DNA of 7,473 bases from Gammaproteobacteria bacterium (GTDB taxonomy: Bacteria; Pseudomonadota; Gammaproteobacteria; Nitrosococcales; Methylophagaceae): the NCBI GenBank assembly GCA_003645385.1, contig QNEY01000078.1, positions 1 to 7,473 on the forward strand, written 5' to 3'. The stretch's first letter is position 1; each line of letters begins with the position of its first letter. Positions 1 through 6,633 of this stretch are shown here, piece by piece. Both the position numbers and the translations under genes were made by a program. The notes beneath the pieces were generated by a model. It did no database searches. It was given only the letters and a program-made list of their open reading frames with translations, and was not told the DNA's origin.

Positions 1-816
1 GATTATCCTCGCTTTTTTGAACGCATGGTGTGGAATGATGAAAGTATGTTTGACCAAGAGATTGAATCACGCCAAGTGGTTTATCTTGGAAAAGCACCTT
101 CAGGAGAAGCTTCAACTTCACCACAAGGAAAAAAAGCTCAAGTTTTAGCCTGTGATGAGAGTGATTTGCCGGAAGTAGTGTCGATATTACGTGCACTAGT
201 TAATGGCAAGGGAATACAAGCTGAACAAGTGGGCGGTATTGCAGTCAGTGATTTAGCAGTATTGGCAGAACAATTAAAACAAGCTAAGTATTCGGTTGTG
301 GCATGGTCTGCAGGTCAGTTAGATTTTGATCATGCAGAAGCTACAGTTCAAACCGTATGTGAAATGGTTAAAGATTTAAATTTAGACACACGTTCAAGTG
401 GCTTGCCTTTGGGTGGTAAAGAGGGAGGAGTAACCGTTAATCAAGTTTCAGCGTGGCAAGCGGGCTTCCCGATGCGGACTAGCTTTAATCGAGGTTATCC
501 CGATTACGATCCATACCTATCTGATACTAATCGTATGCTGGCAAATGATGAAGTCGATACCTTGTTATGGGTTTCCAGTTTTAATGTTGATCGGACACCA
601 CCACAATCCAAAGCTAAGACAATTGTTCTTGGGCGTTCGGGAATGAGTTTTGATCAAGAGCCTGAAGTCTTTATTCCAGTGGGAACACCGGGAATAGATC
701 ATGTGGGTCGAGCTTTCCGTACTGATGGTGTGGTGTCAGTACCATTAAGAAAATTACGTGACAGTGGCTTGCCTAGTACATTTGATGTATTAACTGCCGT
801 TGAAGAATTGATTTAA
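1..816 (+). CDS. fhcB: Formyltransferase/hydrolase complex subunit B, C-terminal part (5' end outside window)
   Basis: The reading frame is open from base 1, so the gene starts upstream. The first in-frame ATG, at base 25, is internal, because the frame before it already encodes DYPRFFER. About 271 residues are visible, against roughly 400-450 for the family. The C-terminal half resembles formylmethanofuran dehydrogenase subunit B, with stretches such as DTLLWVSSFNVDRTPP and the end region IPVGTPGIDHVGRAFRTDG. In methanogens this subunit carries the molybdenum or tungsten pterin and an iron-sulfur cluster. In methylotrophs FhcB is known to be a non-redox relative that supports the complex. 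The N-terminal region that would show loss of those sites is not in the window. The gene ends with tandem in-frame stops (TAA then TAG), 16 nt before fhcA. Family assignment is firm because of both the sequence and the fhcA, fhcD and fhcC genes that follow. Confidence 0.93.
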   Translation, partial: DYPRFFERMVWNDESMFDQEIESRQVVYLGKAPSGEASTSPQGKKAQVLACDESDLPEVVSILRALVNGKGIQAEQVGGIAVSDLAVLAEQLKQAKYSVVAWSAGQLDFDHAEATVQTVCEMVKDLNLDTRSSGLPLGGKEGGVTVNQVSAWQAGFPMRTSFNRGYPDYDPYLSDTNRMLANDEVDTLLWVSSFNVDRTPPQSKAKTIVLGRSGMSFDQEPEVFIPVGTPGIDHVGRAFRTDGVVSVPLRKLRDSGLPSTFDVLTAVEELI

Positions 817-832
817 TAGGGGCTGAATAGAG

Positions 833-2500
833 ATGTTAACTAAATTAACAGGCGGTCGAGTTTACGATCCGGCCAATAGCATCAATAACGAAGTCAAAGA
901 TATTTATATCCTCGATGGGCGAATTGTAAGCGCTCCAAGTGATGGACAGTTTGATAAAGAAATAGATGTGCGTGGCAAAGTCATTATGGCGGGTGCGATT
1001 GATATGCATACCCATATTGGTGGTGGCAAGGTCAATATTGCTCGCACCATGTTGCCCGAAGATCATGCTGCAGATGTGGTTGCTCGAACAGAGTTGATGC
1101 GCTCGGGGTGCGGTCATGCTGCACCGAGCACACTAACAGCAGGTTATCGTTATGCTGAAATGGGATATACCGCTGGGTTTGAACCTGCAATATTGCCAAT
1201 CAATGCGCGCCAGGCACATATGGAAATGGGTGACACACCAATTATTGATAAAGGTGGTTATGTCATGTTGGGTAGTGATGATTTCCTACTCCGTATGATG
1301 GCCTCGAATGGTGATCAAGAAGCAATTAATAACTATGTTGCTTGGACGATGACACATAGTCATGCCATTGGGGTGAAAGTGGTAAATCCAGGTGGTATTA
1401 ATGCTTTTAAATTTAACCAACGAAAACTTGATTTAGATGAGAAAAATAAGTTTTACGGCATCACACCTCGCGATATTTTATTGCGATTAGCAACAGCAGT
1501 AAAAGAATTAGGTGTGCCACATCCATTACATGTTCATGGTTGTAATTTGGGTGTGGCGGGTAACTTAGAGATGACCATTGATACGATGGAAGGTATTAAT
1601 GGTTTGCCGATGCATATGACTCATATTCAGTTCCATAGTTATGGTACGGAAGGTGATTTTAAGTTCTCATCAGGTTCTGCTCAAATTGCCGAAGTGATTA
1701 ACAAGCACAAAAATATTACTGTCGATGTCGGTCAGATTTTATTCGGTCAAACAGTGACTGCGTCAGGCGATAATATGCGTCAACATGCTGCTCATCCACA
1801 TGCTAGTCCTAATAAATGGGTGTGTATGGATATTGAGTGTGATGCAGGCTGTGGTGTGTTGCCATTCAAATATAAAGATCAAAGTTATGTGAATGCATTG
1901 CAATGGATGATTGGATTGGAAACCTTCCTGATGGTTGATGATCCGTGGAGGGTATTCTTAACAACAGATCATCCAAACGGTGCACCGTTCACCAGCTATC
2001 CACATTTGATCAGATTATTAATGGATAAAACATTCCGTAACGATATTTTATCGACACTTCATCCTGAGGCTCAGAAAGCAAGTCACTTGGCTTCTTTAGA
2101 TCGTGAATATACGCTATATGAAATTGCCATTATGACGCGTGCCGGTGCGGCTAAATTAGTGGGACTGGCTGATCGAGGTAGCTTAGGTGTAGGAATTGCA
2201 GCGGATATTACGGTTTACACCGATGATGAAGATCGTGAAAAAATGTTTAGCAAGCCGGATTATGTATTTAAAGATGGCACCATGGTGGTTAAAGATGGTG
2301 AGATTGTCGAAGTCACATGGGGCACAACGCATGTCGTTAAACCTGAATATGACAATAGTATTGAGAAGTCATTGAAACCATATTTTGATCGTTACCATAC
2401 TCAAAAAATGGGTAACTTTAAAATTAGTGACGATGAAATTGTTGATGATGGCCGAGGCAGTTTGACCGTGCAGCCGTTGCATGCAGGAGGCAAGATATGA
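833..2500 (+). CDS. fhcA: Formyltransferase/hydrolase complex subunit A (formyl-carrier hydrolase)
   Basis: This 555-residue protein is the hydrolase subunit of the Fhc complex. It belongs to the amidohydrolase superfamily and is related to FwdA/FmdA of methanogens. In methylotrophs it hydrolyses the formylated methanofuran-type carrier (methylofuran) to formate, in the cytoplasm. The metal-site residues can be read from the sequence: H59 and H61 in MHTHIGGG, K182 in GVKVVNPGG (the expected carboxylated lysine), H233 and H235 in HVHGCN, H264 in MTHIQFH, and D379 in TTDHPNG. Their order and spacing fit the binuclear zinc site known for the family; assigning each residue as a ligand is inference. 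The length is full for the family. The ATG at 833 gives the expected N-terminus (MLTKLTGGRVYDPAN) but has only a weak GGGG-type ribosome site upstream. It follows fhcB by 16 nt and overlaps fhcD by four bases (ATGA). Confidence 0.96.
   Translation: MLTKLTGGRVYDPANSINNEVKDIYILDGRIVSAPSDGQFDKEIDVRGKVIMAGAIDMHTHIGGGKVNIARTMLPEDHAADVVARTELMRSGCGHAAPSTLTAGYRYAEMGYTAGFEPAILPINARQAHMEMGDTPIIDKGGYVMLGSDDFLLRMMASNGDQEAINNYVAWTMTHSHAIGVKVVNPGGINAFKFNQRKLDLDEKNKFYGITPRDILLRLATAVKELGVPHPLHVHGCNLGVAGNLEMTIDTMEGINGLPMHMTHIQFHSYGTEGDFKFSSGSAQIAEVINKHKNITVDVGQILFGQTVTASGDNMRQHAAHPHASPNKWVCMDIECDAGCGVLPFKYKDQSYVNALQWMIGLETFLMVDDPWRVFLTTDHPNGAPFTSYPHLIRLLMDKTFRNDILSTLHPEAQKASHLASLDREYTLYEIAIMTRAGAAKLVGLADRGSLGVGIAADITVYTDDEDREKMFSKPDYVFKDGTMVVKDGEIVEVTWGTTHVVKPEYDNSIEKSLKPYFDRYHTQKMGNFKISDDEIVDDGRGSLTVQPLHAGGKI
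2485..2490 (+). promoter_or_regulatory. Ribosome binding site of fhcD
   Basis: A full AGGAGG lies 6 nt before the ATG at 2497, inside the last codons of fhcA. It fixes the fhcD start at the ATGA overlap and supports efficient re-initiation after fhcA is translated. Confidence 0.85.
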
Positions 2501-3393
2501 TTATCAATGGCGTAACAATTGATGAAACCTTCGCTGAAGCATTTCCGATGAAAGGCACACGGCTAATCATTACTGCATTAAATGCCAAGTGGGCAATGAT
2601 TTCAGCACAAACCTTTACTGGTTTTGCAACATCCGTTATTGCTTGTGGCTGTGAAGCAGGGATTGAAAAAGTATTAGATACTAGTGAAACACCTGATGGA
2701 CGTCCTGGCGTGTCAATTCTGATTTTTGCCATGGGAGGGAAAAGCTTGGCTAAACAGGTTGAAACACGTTCTGGTCAGTGCGTGCTTACTTCGCCCACAT
2801 CAGCATTGTTTTCAGGCTTAGATAGTGAAACTGAAATTGCATTAGGTCAGAATCTACGTTTCTTTGGAGATGGTTTTCAGATTTCTAAAATGATCGACGG
2901 CAAACGTTATTGGCGTATTCCTGTGATGGATGGTGAATTTTTAACGCAAGAGAAAACAGGTGTTCAAGCATCTGTTGGTGGAGGCAACTTTTTAGTGTTA
3001 GCTGAATCTCAAGAACAAGCTTTAATAGCCTGCGAAGCAGCCATTGTCGAAATGAAAAAATGTCCTAATGTCATCATGCCTTTCCCGGGTGGCGTCGTTC
3101 GATCTGGTTCAAAAGTAGGGTCGAAATTCAAAGCATTGAATGCGTCAACTAATGATGCTTTTTGTCCGACTTTAAAAGGTCAGACTAAAAGTGACTTATC
3201 CCCTGAAGTTGAATCGGTAATGGAAATTGTTATTGATGGTTTAACAAAAGAAGATATTGATGTTGCTATGAGAGTCGGCATTCAAGCCGTATGTGATTTA
3301 GGTGCAGAAAATGGCATTCGTAGAATCAGTGCAGGTAACTATGGCGGTAAACTTGGTCCATTCCACTTCCATTTACAGGAGATCATGGCATGA
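2497..3393 (+). CDS. fhcD: Formylmethanofuran:tetrahydromethanopterin formyltransferase (Fhc subunit D)
   Basis: This 298-residue protein matches the Ftr family in length (about 297) and along its whole sequence. The N-terminus (INGVTIDETFAEAFPMKGTR) is typical. In methylotrophs the enzyme transfers the formyl group from N5-formyl-tetrahydromethanopterin to the methanofuran-type carrier, which FhcA then deformylates. This is the reverse of the direction used by methanogens. No signal peptide or membrane segment is visible, so it is cytoplasmic within the Fhc complex. The start codon overlaps the fhcA stop (ATGA) and its own stop overlaps the fhcC start in the same way. This predicts coupled translation and near-equal amounts of the three subunits. 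Nothing suggests truncation or frameshift. Assignment to the bacterial FhcD branch rather than the methanogen Ftr branch rests on the neighbouring bacterial genes. Confidence 0.96.
   Translation: MIINGVTIDETFAEAFPMKGTRLIITALNAKWAMISAQTFTGFATSVIACGCEAGIEKVLDTSETPDGRPGVSILIFAMGGKSLAKQVETRSGQCVLTSPTSALFSGLDSETEIALGQNLRFFGDGFQISKMIDGKRYWRIPVMDGEFLTQEKTGVQASVGGGNFLVLAESQEQALIACEAAIVEMKKCPNVIMPFPGGVVRSGSKVGSKFKALNASTNDAFCPTLKGQTKSDLSPEVESVMEIVIDGLTKEDIDVAMRVGIQAVCDLGAENGIRRISAGNYGGKLGPFHFHLQEIMA
3377..3381 (+). promoter_or_regulatory. Ribosome binding site of fhcC
   Basis: AGGAG lies 8 nt before the ATG at 3390 and within the end of fhcD. Another ATG at 3385, in a different frame, is also near this site but leads to no plausible product, so the start at 3390 is preferred. 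Confidence 0.75.
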
Positions 3394-4205
3394 GTTCTTT
3401 AACCTTTACGCTTAAAAGCTCACCTGCACAACGCATCGACTGTTCATTGTTAACACCAGATTTGCTGACAGATAAGTCAGTGACTGATATAGCGGCTATT
3501 GAGTTAGTAACGGGAAATAGCACTGAGCGAGTAGATTCCCTGTTTGATATTTTAGGTGATGATGCTTCAAACATTAAATTTGTAAACAGTACCGACAAGC
3601 TAGATTTTATCGGTCGTAATATGACATTAGGCAAGATTTCAGTTGATGGCAATGTTGGTGGTTACTTAGGTTTGTTTTTAGATGGTGGCCAGATTGAAGT
3701 GACCGGTGATACTGGTGTTTATACTGCCTGTGAAATGAAATCAGGCCAGATTAAAATCAACGGTAATGCGGGCGAGTTTGTTGGCGGTGCAAGACCTGGA
3801 TATAAAAATGGCATGACGGGTGGCATAGTGATTGTTACCGGTAATACCGGCGAACGCACTGGTGATCATATGCGACGGGGTATGATCTTAATCGAAGGCA
3901 ACGCAGGTGATTATTGTGGTGCACGGATGATTTCTGGCACGATAGCAGTATTGGGTAAGGTCGGAGCTCATTTGGGTTATGCTATGAAGCGCGGCACATT
4001 ATTGCTGACTCAGGCACCATCACAAGGGATCCCTGCTAACTTTAATGATTGTGGTTCTCATACTCTGGCGTTTTTGCCTTTATTGTTTGCTTCATTTGCT
4101 AAGTTAGACAGTAAGTTTTCCGATTTGGAATCATTTTCACGTGTACAGCGATACGCTGGTGATTTAGCGGGTATTGGTATGGGCGAGATTTTGGTTAAAA
4201 TTTAA
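3390..4205 (+). CDS. fhcC: Formyltransferase/hydrolase complex subunit C
   Basis: This 271-residue protein is the C subunit of the Fhc complex, homologous to FwdC/FmdC of formylmethanofuran dehydrogenase and to the C-terminal domain of the glutamate synthase large subunit. The diagnostic part is a run of glycine-rich repeats from about residue 87 to 206. They recur as units such as GGQIEVTGDTG, SGQIKINGNAGEFVGG, GGIVIVTGNTGERTG, RGMILIEGNAGDYCG and SGTIAVLGKVGAHLG, which fold as turns of a right-handed beta-helix. The subunit has no known catalytic residues and is thought to be structural, holding the complex and helping to accommodate the carrier. About 85 N-terminal residues are less conserved. 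The start overlaps the fhcD stop (ATGA). It is the last gene of the cluster; a palindromic repeat follows within ten bases of its stop. Confidence 0.95.
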   Translation: MSSLTFTLKSSPAQRIDCSLLTPDLLTDKSVTDIAAIELVTGNSTERVDSLFDILGDDASNIKFVNSTDKLDFIGRNMTLGKISVDGNVGGYLGLFLDGGQIEVTGDTGVYTACEMKSGQIKINGNAGEFVGGARPGYKNGMTGGIVIVTGNTGERTGDHMRRGMILIEGNAGDYCGARMISGTIAVLGKVGAHLGYAMKRGTLLLTQAPSQGIPANFNDCGSHTLAFLPLLFASFAKLDSKFSDLESFSRVQRYAGDLAGIGMGEILVKI

Positions 4206-4212
4206 GAAATAA

Positions 4213-4286
4213 ACCACAGAGACACGAAGCACACAGAGATTTAAAAAATACTAGATGCTTCTCTGTGAACCTGTGTCTCTGCGGTG
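4213..4286. repeat. Imperfect palindrome, REP-like dispersed repeat candidate
   Basis: The left arm (4213-4238, beginning ACCACAGAGACAC) and right arm (4261-4286) are inverted copies around a loop of about 22 A/T-rich bases. Two blocks match exactly: AGAGACAC at 4218-4225 with GTGTCTCT, and CACAGAG at 4232-4238 with CTCTGTG at 4261-4267. Between them is a short unpaired section with a one-base offset. The outer ends also pair with a mismatch (ACCAC against GCGGT). From memory, CCACAGAG...ACACAGAG palindromes are scattered between genes in many bacterial genomes. No T-run follows, so a simple intrinsic terminator is less likely, although the folded RNA could still affect the end of the fhc transcript. 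It fills most of the 111-base gap between fhcC and fbp. Confidence 0.75.
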
Positions 4287-4316
4287 AAATGCTCTTTGTA
4301 ATTTTGGGGGAAGGTC

Positions 4317-5327
4317 ATGTCAGATATAGGTAAGTCAATTACGCAATTTATTATTGAACAACAACGTGCCCATTCACAATCAACAGGTGAGTTTACCGGG
4401 TTGATGAATGATATTGTCAGTGCCTGTAAAAAGATTGCACATCTGGTTAATCGTAGTGGCATTATCGGTATTGGTGGTGCTGCTGAAACAGAAAATGTCC
4501 AAGGTGAAGTTCAGAAAAAGCTCGATATCATTACTAATGATGTGATGGTTGATCACTTGAACTGGACAGGTCATCTGGCTGCAATGGCTTCAGAAGAAAT
4601 TGAAGAAATTATTCAGATCCCGGACAACATGCCTAAAGGTAGATATTTAATTGCCTTTGATCCTTTGGATGGCTCATCTAATATTGATATCAACCTATCT
4701 GTGGGAACGATATTTTCAATTTTGCGTTGCCCAGAAGGTGTTACCAAACCATCGGTGGAAGATTTTATGCAAAAAGGCACACAGCAGGTCTGTGCCGGTT
4801 TTTGTGTTTATGGTCCAACCACTATGATGATTATTACTACTGGTGATGGTGTTAATGGTTTTACTTTAGATCGTGATGTCGGTGAGTTTATTTTGACTCA
4901 TCCGAATATGACTATCCCAGAAGATACGGCAGAGTTTGCTATTAATATGTCTAATCAACGCTTTTGGGAACAGCCAATGCAACGCTATGTGGAAGAATGC
5001 ATCCAAGGTGTTGATGGTGACCGTGAGAAAAATTTTAATATGCGTTGGGTGGCTTCAATGGTTGCTGAAGTCTACCGAGTCCTTACTCGTGGCGGTATAT
5101 TCATGTATCCGATTGATAATAAGCCTTCAACGGAGGGTGGAAAGCTACGATTGATGTATGAAGCCAGTCCAATGAGTTTTATTGTTGAACAAGCCGGAGG
5201 CCTTAGCTCCACTGGTCGTGAGCGAATTATGGATATTCAACCAGAAGGTATCCACCAACGGGTACCCGTTATTCTGGGATCTAAGAATGAAGTTGAACGA
5301 GTGATTTCATATCATAAAACCCACTAG
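4317..5327 (+). CDS. fbp: Class I fructose-1,6-bisphosphatase
   Basis: This 336-residue cytoplasmic enzyme hydrolyses fructose-1,6-bisphosphate to fructose-6-phosphate and phosphate. It is close in length to E. coli Fbp (332). Class I signatures are clear: ENVQGEVQKKLD near residue 60, the metal-binding pair E93-E94 in MASEEIEE, DPLDGSSN at residues 115-122 with D115 and D118, and near the C-terminus GGKLRLMYEASPMSF with the metal-binding E282, followed by EQAGG. The N-terminus ITQFIIEQQ also fits. The ATG at 4317 follows GGGGGAAGG at 4306-4314. In a ribulose-monophosphate methylotroph the enzyme would serve gluconeogenesis and could feed fructose-6-phosphate towards regeneration of the formaldehyde acceptor; that role is inferred. 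It follows the fhc cluster after a palindrome and may be a separate unit. aqpZ begins 27 nt downstream. Confidence 0.97.
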   Translation: MSDIGKSITQFIIEQQRAHSQSTGEFTGLMNDIVSACKKIAHLVNRSGIIGIGGAAETENVQGEVQKKLDIITNDVMVDHLNWTGHLAAMASEEIEEIIQIPDNMPKGRYLIAFDPLDGSSNIDINLSVGTIFSILRCPEGVTKPSVEDFMQKGTQQVCAGFCVYGPTTMMIITTGDGVNGFTLDRDVGEFILTHPNMTIPEDTAEFAINMSNQRFWEQPMQRYVEECIQGVDGDREKNFNMRWVASMVAEVYRVLTRGGIFMYPIDNKPSTEGGKLRLMYEASPMSFIVEQAGGLSSTGRERIMDIQPEGIHQRVPVILGSKNEVERVISYHKTH

Positions 5328-5342
5328 TTACATTTTTTAAAA

Positions 5343-5348
5343 AAGGAG
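5343..5348 (+). promoter_or_regulatory. Ribosome binding site of aqpZ
   Basis: AAGGAG stands 6 nt before the ATG at 5355 and fixes the start. It lies directly after a self-complementary run of six T and six A (5333-5344) in the 27-nt gap after fbp. Confidence 0.85.
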
Positions 5349-5354
5349 TTAAAA

Positions 5355-6047
5355 ATGACATTATCAAAAAAACTGGGTGCTGAATTTATTGGCACATTTT
5401 GGCTGGTATTAGGTGGCTGTGGTAGTGCTGTTCTTGCAGCAGCATTTCCAGAGTTAGGTATTGGTTTCTTAGGTGTTGCTTTTGCCTTTGGACTTACTGT
5501 ATTAACGATGGCCTATGCTATTGGCCATATCTCTGGCTGCCATCTTAATCCTGCGGTTTCAATTGGACTTTGGTCTGGTGGGCGATTCTCAACTTCAGAG
5601 CTTGGGCCCTACATCATTGCTCAAGTAGCTGGTGGTATTGCGGGTGCAGCAGTTTTATATGTTATTGCCACAGGTCAAGCTGGTTTTGATGTAACTGCAG
5701 GATTTGCATCTAATGGTTATGCCGAGCATTCACCTGGTGGCTTTAGTCTGACGGCTGCATTAGTCACCGAAATAGTTATGACATTTATGTTTTTAATAAT
5801 TATTTTGGGGGCGACAGACAAGCGTGCACCACAAGGTTTTGCTCCGATAGCTATAGGTTTTGCTCTTACACTTATTCACCTTATTAGTATTCCTGTTACC
5901 AATACATCAGTGAATCCAGCAAGAAGTACCGGTGTTGCACTGTTTCAGGGAGACTGGGCTGTATCTCAATTATGGCTATTCTGGCTAGCACCGATTGTAG
6001 GTGCGATTTTGGCTGGGATTGTATATAAATGGTTTGAAACTGAATAA
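5355..6047 (+). CDS. aqpZ: Aquaporin Z
   Basis: This 230-residue inner-membrane channel of the MIP family is predicted to conduct water. It is highly hydrophobic, with six membrane spans and two half-helices expected. Both NPA boxes are present: HLNPAVSIG with N65-P66-A67, and TSVNPARSTG with N187-P188-A189. The selectivity-filter residues of E. coli AqpZ are conserved: F45, H175 (in LIHLISIP), T184 and R190. The narrow aromatic/histidine filter argues for water rather than glycerol. The conserved GGCGSAV near residue 20 and FPELGIGF near residue 31 also match AqpZ closely, and the length fits (E. coli 231). It starts 27 nt after fbp, so the two are probably co-transcribed, although no shared function is obvious. 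A perfect hairpin lies just after the stop. Confidence 0.97.
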   Translation: MTLSKKLGAEFIGTFWLVLGGCGSAVLAAAFPELGIGFLGVAFAFGLTVLTMAYAIGHISGCHLNPAVSIGLWSGGRFSTSELGPYIIAQVAGGIAGAAVLYVIATGQAGFDVTAGFASNGYAEHSPGGFSLTAALVTEIVMTFMFLIIILGATDKRAPQGFAPIAIGFALTLIHLISIPVTNTSVNPARSTGVALFQGDWAVSQLWLFWLAPIVGAILAGIVYKWFETE

Positions 6048-6065
6048 AGTTTAAGCAATCAAATG

Positions 6066-6095
6066 CCCGTCCATTCTTTGCATAGAATGGACGGG
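6066..6095 (+). terminator. Perfect 12-bp hairpin after aqpZ, probable terminator
   Basis: The arms CCCGTCCATTCT (6066-6077) and AGAATGGACGGG (6084-6095) pair without mismatch around the 6-base loop TTGCAT, 18 nt after the aqpZ stop. The base of the stem is G/C-rich as in intrinsic terminators. The following bases are A/T-rich (TAAAATATTAAT) rather than a T-run, so termination may be partial. Its position between genes supports a transcript end for the fbp-aqpZ unit. Confidence 0.6.
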
Positions 6096-6131
6096 TAAAA
6101 TATTAATAAATTAAAAAGAAGACACAATAAG

Positions 6132-6542
6132 ATGGTTGATATCGTTAATTATGAAACCCTGTTAATGGCTGGCAAAGGACAAAATGAACCTCAACGTTTT
6201 CTCTTTGTCTTTTTAAAGGCTGGTTTACCAAAAGATCATGAAGGCTCGGAATCAGAGCGTTTTCATTCTGGAAAAGGTGGAGCTTTATCTCCGATTATGT
6301 GTGTTGATAAGCCTTTAGATGATTTGACCAACTTCTCTGATTTGGTAGAAGAGTCAAAAAATATGGGTCAAGATTGGCAGCTTGTATTGGTGGCATGTCT
6401 TTCCGGAATGGGTGGTCTTATGCCGACATCGACGGAGACAGATCTCCAGCTGAAGATGATGGTACAGAGGGTAGAAAATGGTGGGGACTTATCTCGTTAT
6501 TTAGCCTTTAATAGAGAGGGTGATTTAGTACAGTTTAGCTAA
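6132..6542 (+). CDS. Small conserved cytosolic protein of unknown function
   Basis: The 136-residue product has no signal peptide, membrane span or metal-binding motif that I can see. Recognisable blocks are PQRFLFVFLKAGLP (about residues 20-33), GKGGALSPIMCVDKP (about 48-62) and GQDWQLVLVACLSG (about 79-92). From memory, similar short proteins in beta- and gammaproteobacteria share these blocks and are often labelled ribonucleotide reductase subunit alpha. At 136 residues, with none of the large catalytic barrel of that enzyme, the label looks wrong. The blocks alternate hydrophobic strands and turns, suggesting a small alpha/beta fold. The start has only a weak purine-rich ribosome site (AAGAAG near 6116). 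It is flanked by hairpins on both sides, which suggests it is transcribed alone. Function is unknown. Confidence 0.85.
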   Translation: MVDIVNYETLLMAGKGQNEPQRFLFVFLKAGLPKDHEGSESERFHSGKGGALSPIMCVDKPLDDLTNFSDLVEESKNMGQDWQLVLVACLSGMGGLMPTSTETDLQLKMMVQRVENGGDLSRYLAFNREGDLVQFS

Positions 6543-6546
6543 TCAG

Positions 6547-6580
6547 CTATAAAACGATTGCTTGATGATACGTTTTATAG
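6547..6580 (+). terminator. 10-bp inverted repeat after the unknown gene
   Basis: CTATAAAACG (6547-6556) and CGTTTTATAG (6571-6580) pair perfectly around a 14-base loop, starting 4 nt after the stop codon of the preceding gene. The stem is A/T-rich and no T-run follows, so it could be a weak terminator, a 3'-end stabilising structure, or an operator for the downstream gene. Confidence 0.4.
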
Positions 6581-6633
6581 AGTAGGAAAAAATAAGTCAT
6601 GCTAATGATCAACGCGACTACAAGGAAAGAAAA

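Noticed and set aside
845..1117. Open frame on the minus strand inside fhcA
   Set aside because: It lies wholly inside a well-supported gene on the other strand and its translation resembles no family; it is a shadow of fhcA codon use.
2424..2732. Open frame on the minus strand across the fhcA/fhcD junction
   Set aside because: It spans two real genes joined by an ATGA overlap, and no plausible protein features were seen.
3383..3652. Open frame on the minus strand over the start of fhcC
   Set aside because: It overlaps the coding region of fhcC completely and shows no domain or signal.
1..4205. Archaeal (methanogen) origin of the window
   Set aside because: Subunits A to D are shared with methanogens, but the fhcBADC arrangement and the adjacent class I fbp, aqpZ and signal-peptide proteins point to a bacterium.
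4241..4574. Two minus-strand open frames over the palindrome and the start of fbp
   Set aside because: They run antisense to a confident fbp and partly through the repeat; repeats of this kind commonly give spurious frames.
4936..5154. Plus-strand open frame in another phase inside fbp
   Set aside because: It is entirely within fbp, whose own frame carries all the family motifs.
5333..5344. Self-complementary TTTTTTAAAAAA in the fbp-aqpZ gap
   Set aside because: A simple A/T run beside a ribosome site is common; there is no loop or G/C stem to make it a convincing terminator.
6096..6131. Possible promoter in the A/T-rich stretch before the gene at 6132
   Set aside because: TAAAAT-like boxes occur, but no partner box at proper spacing could be recognised, so no promoter is called.
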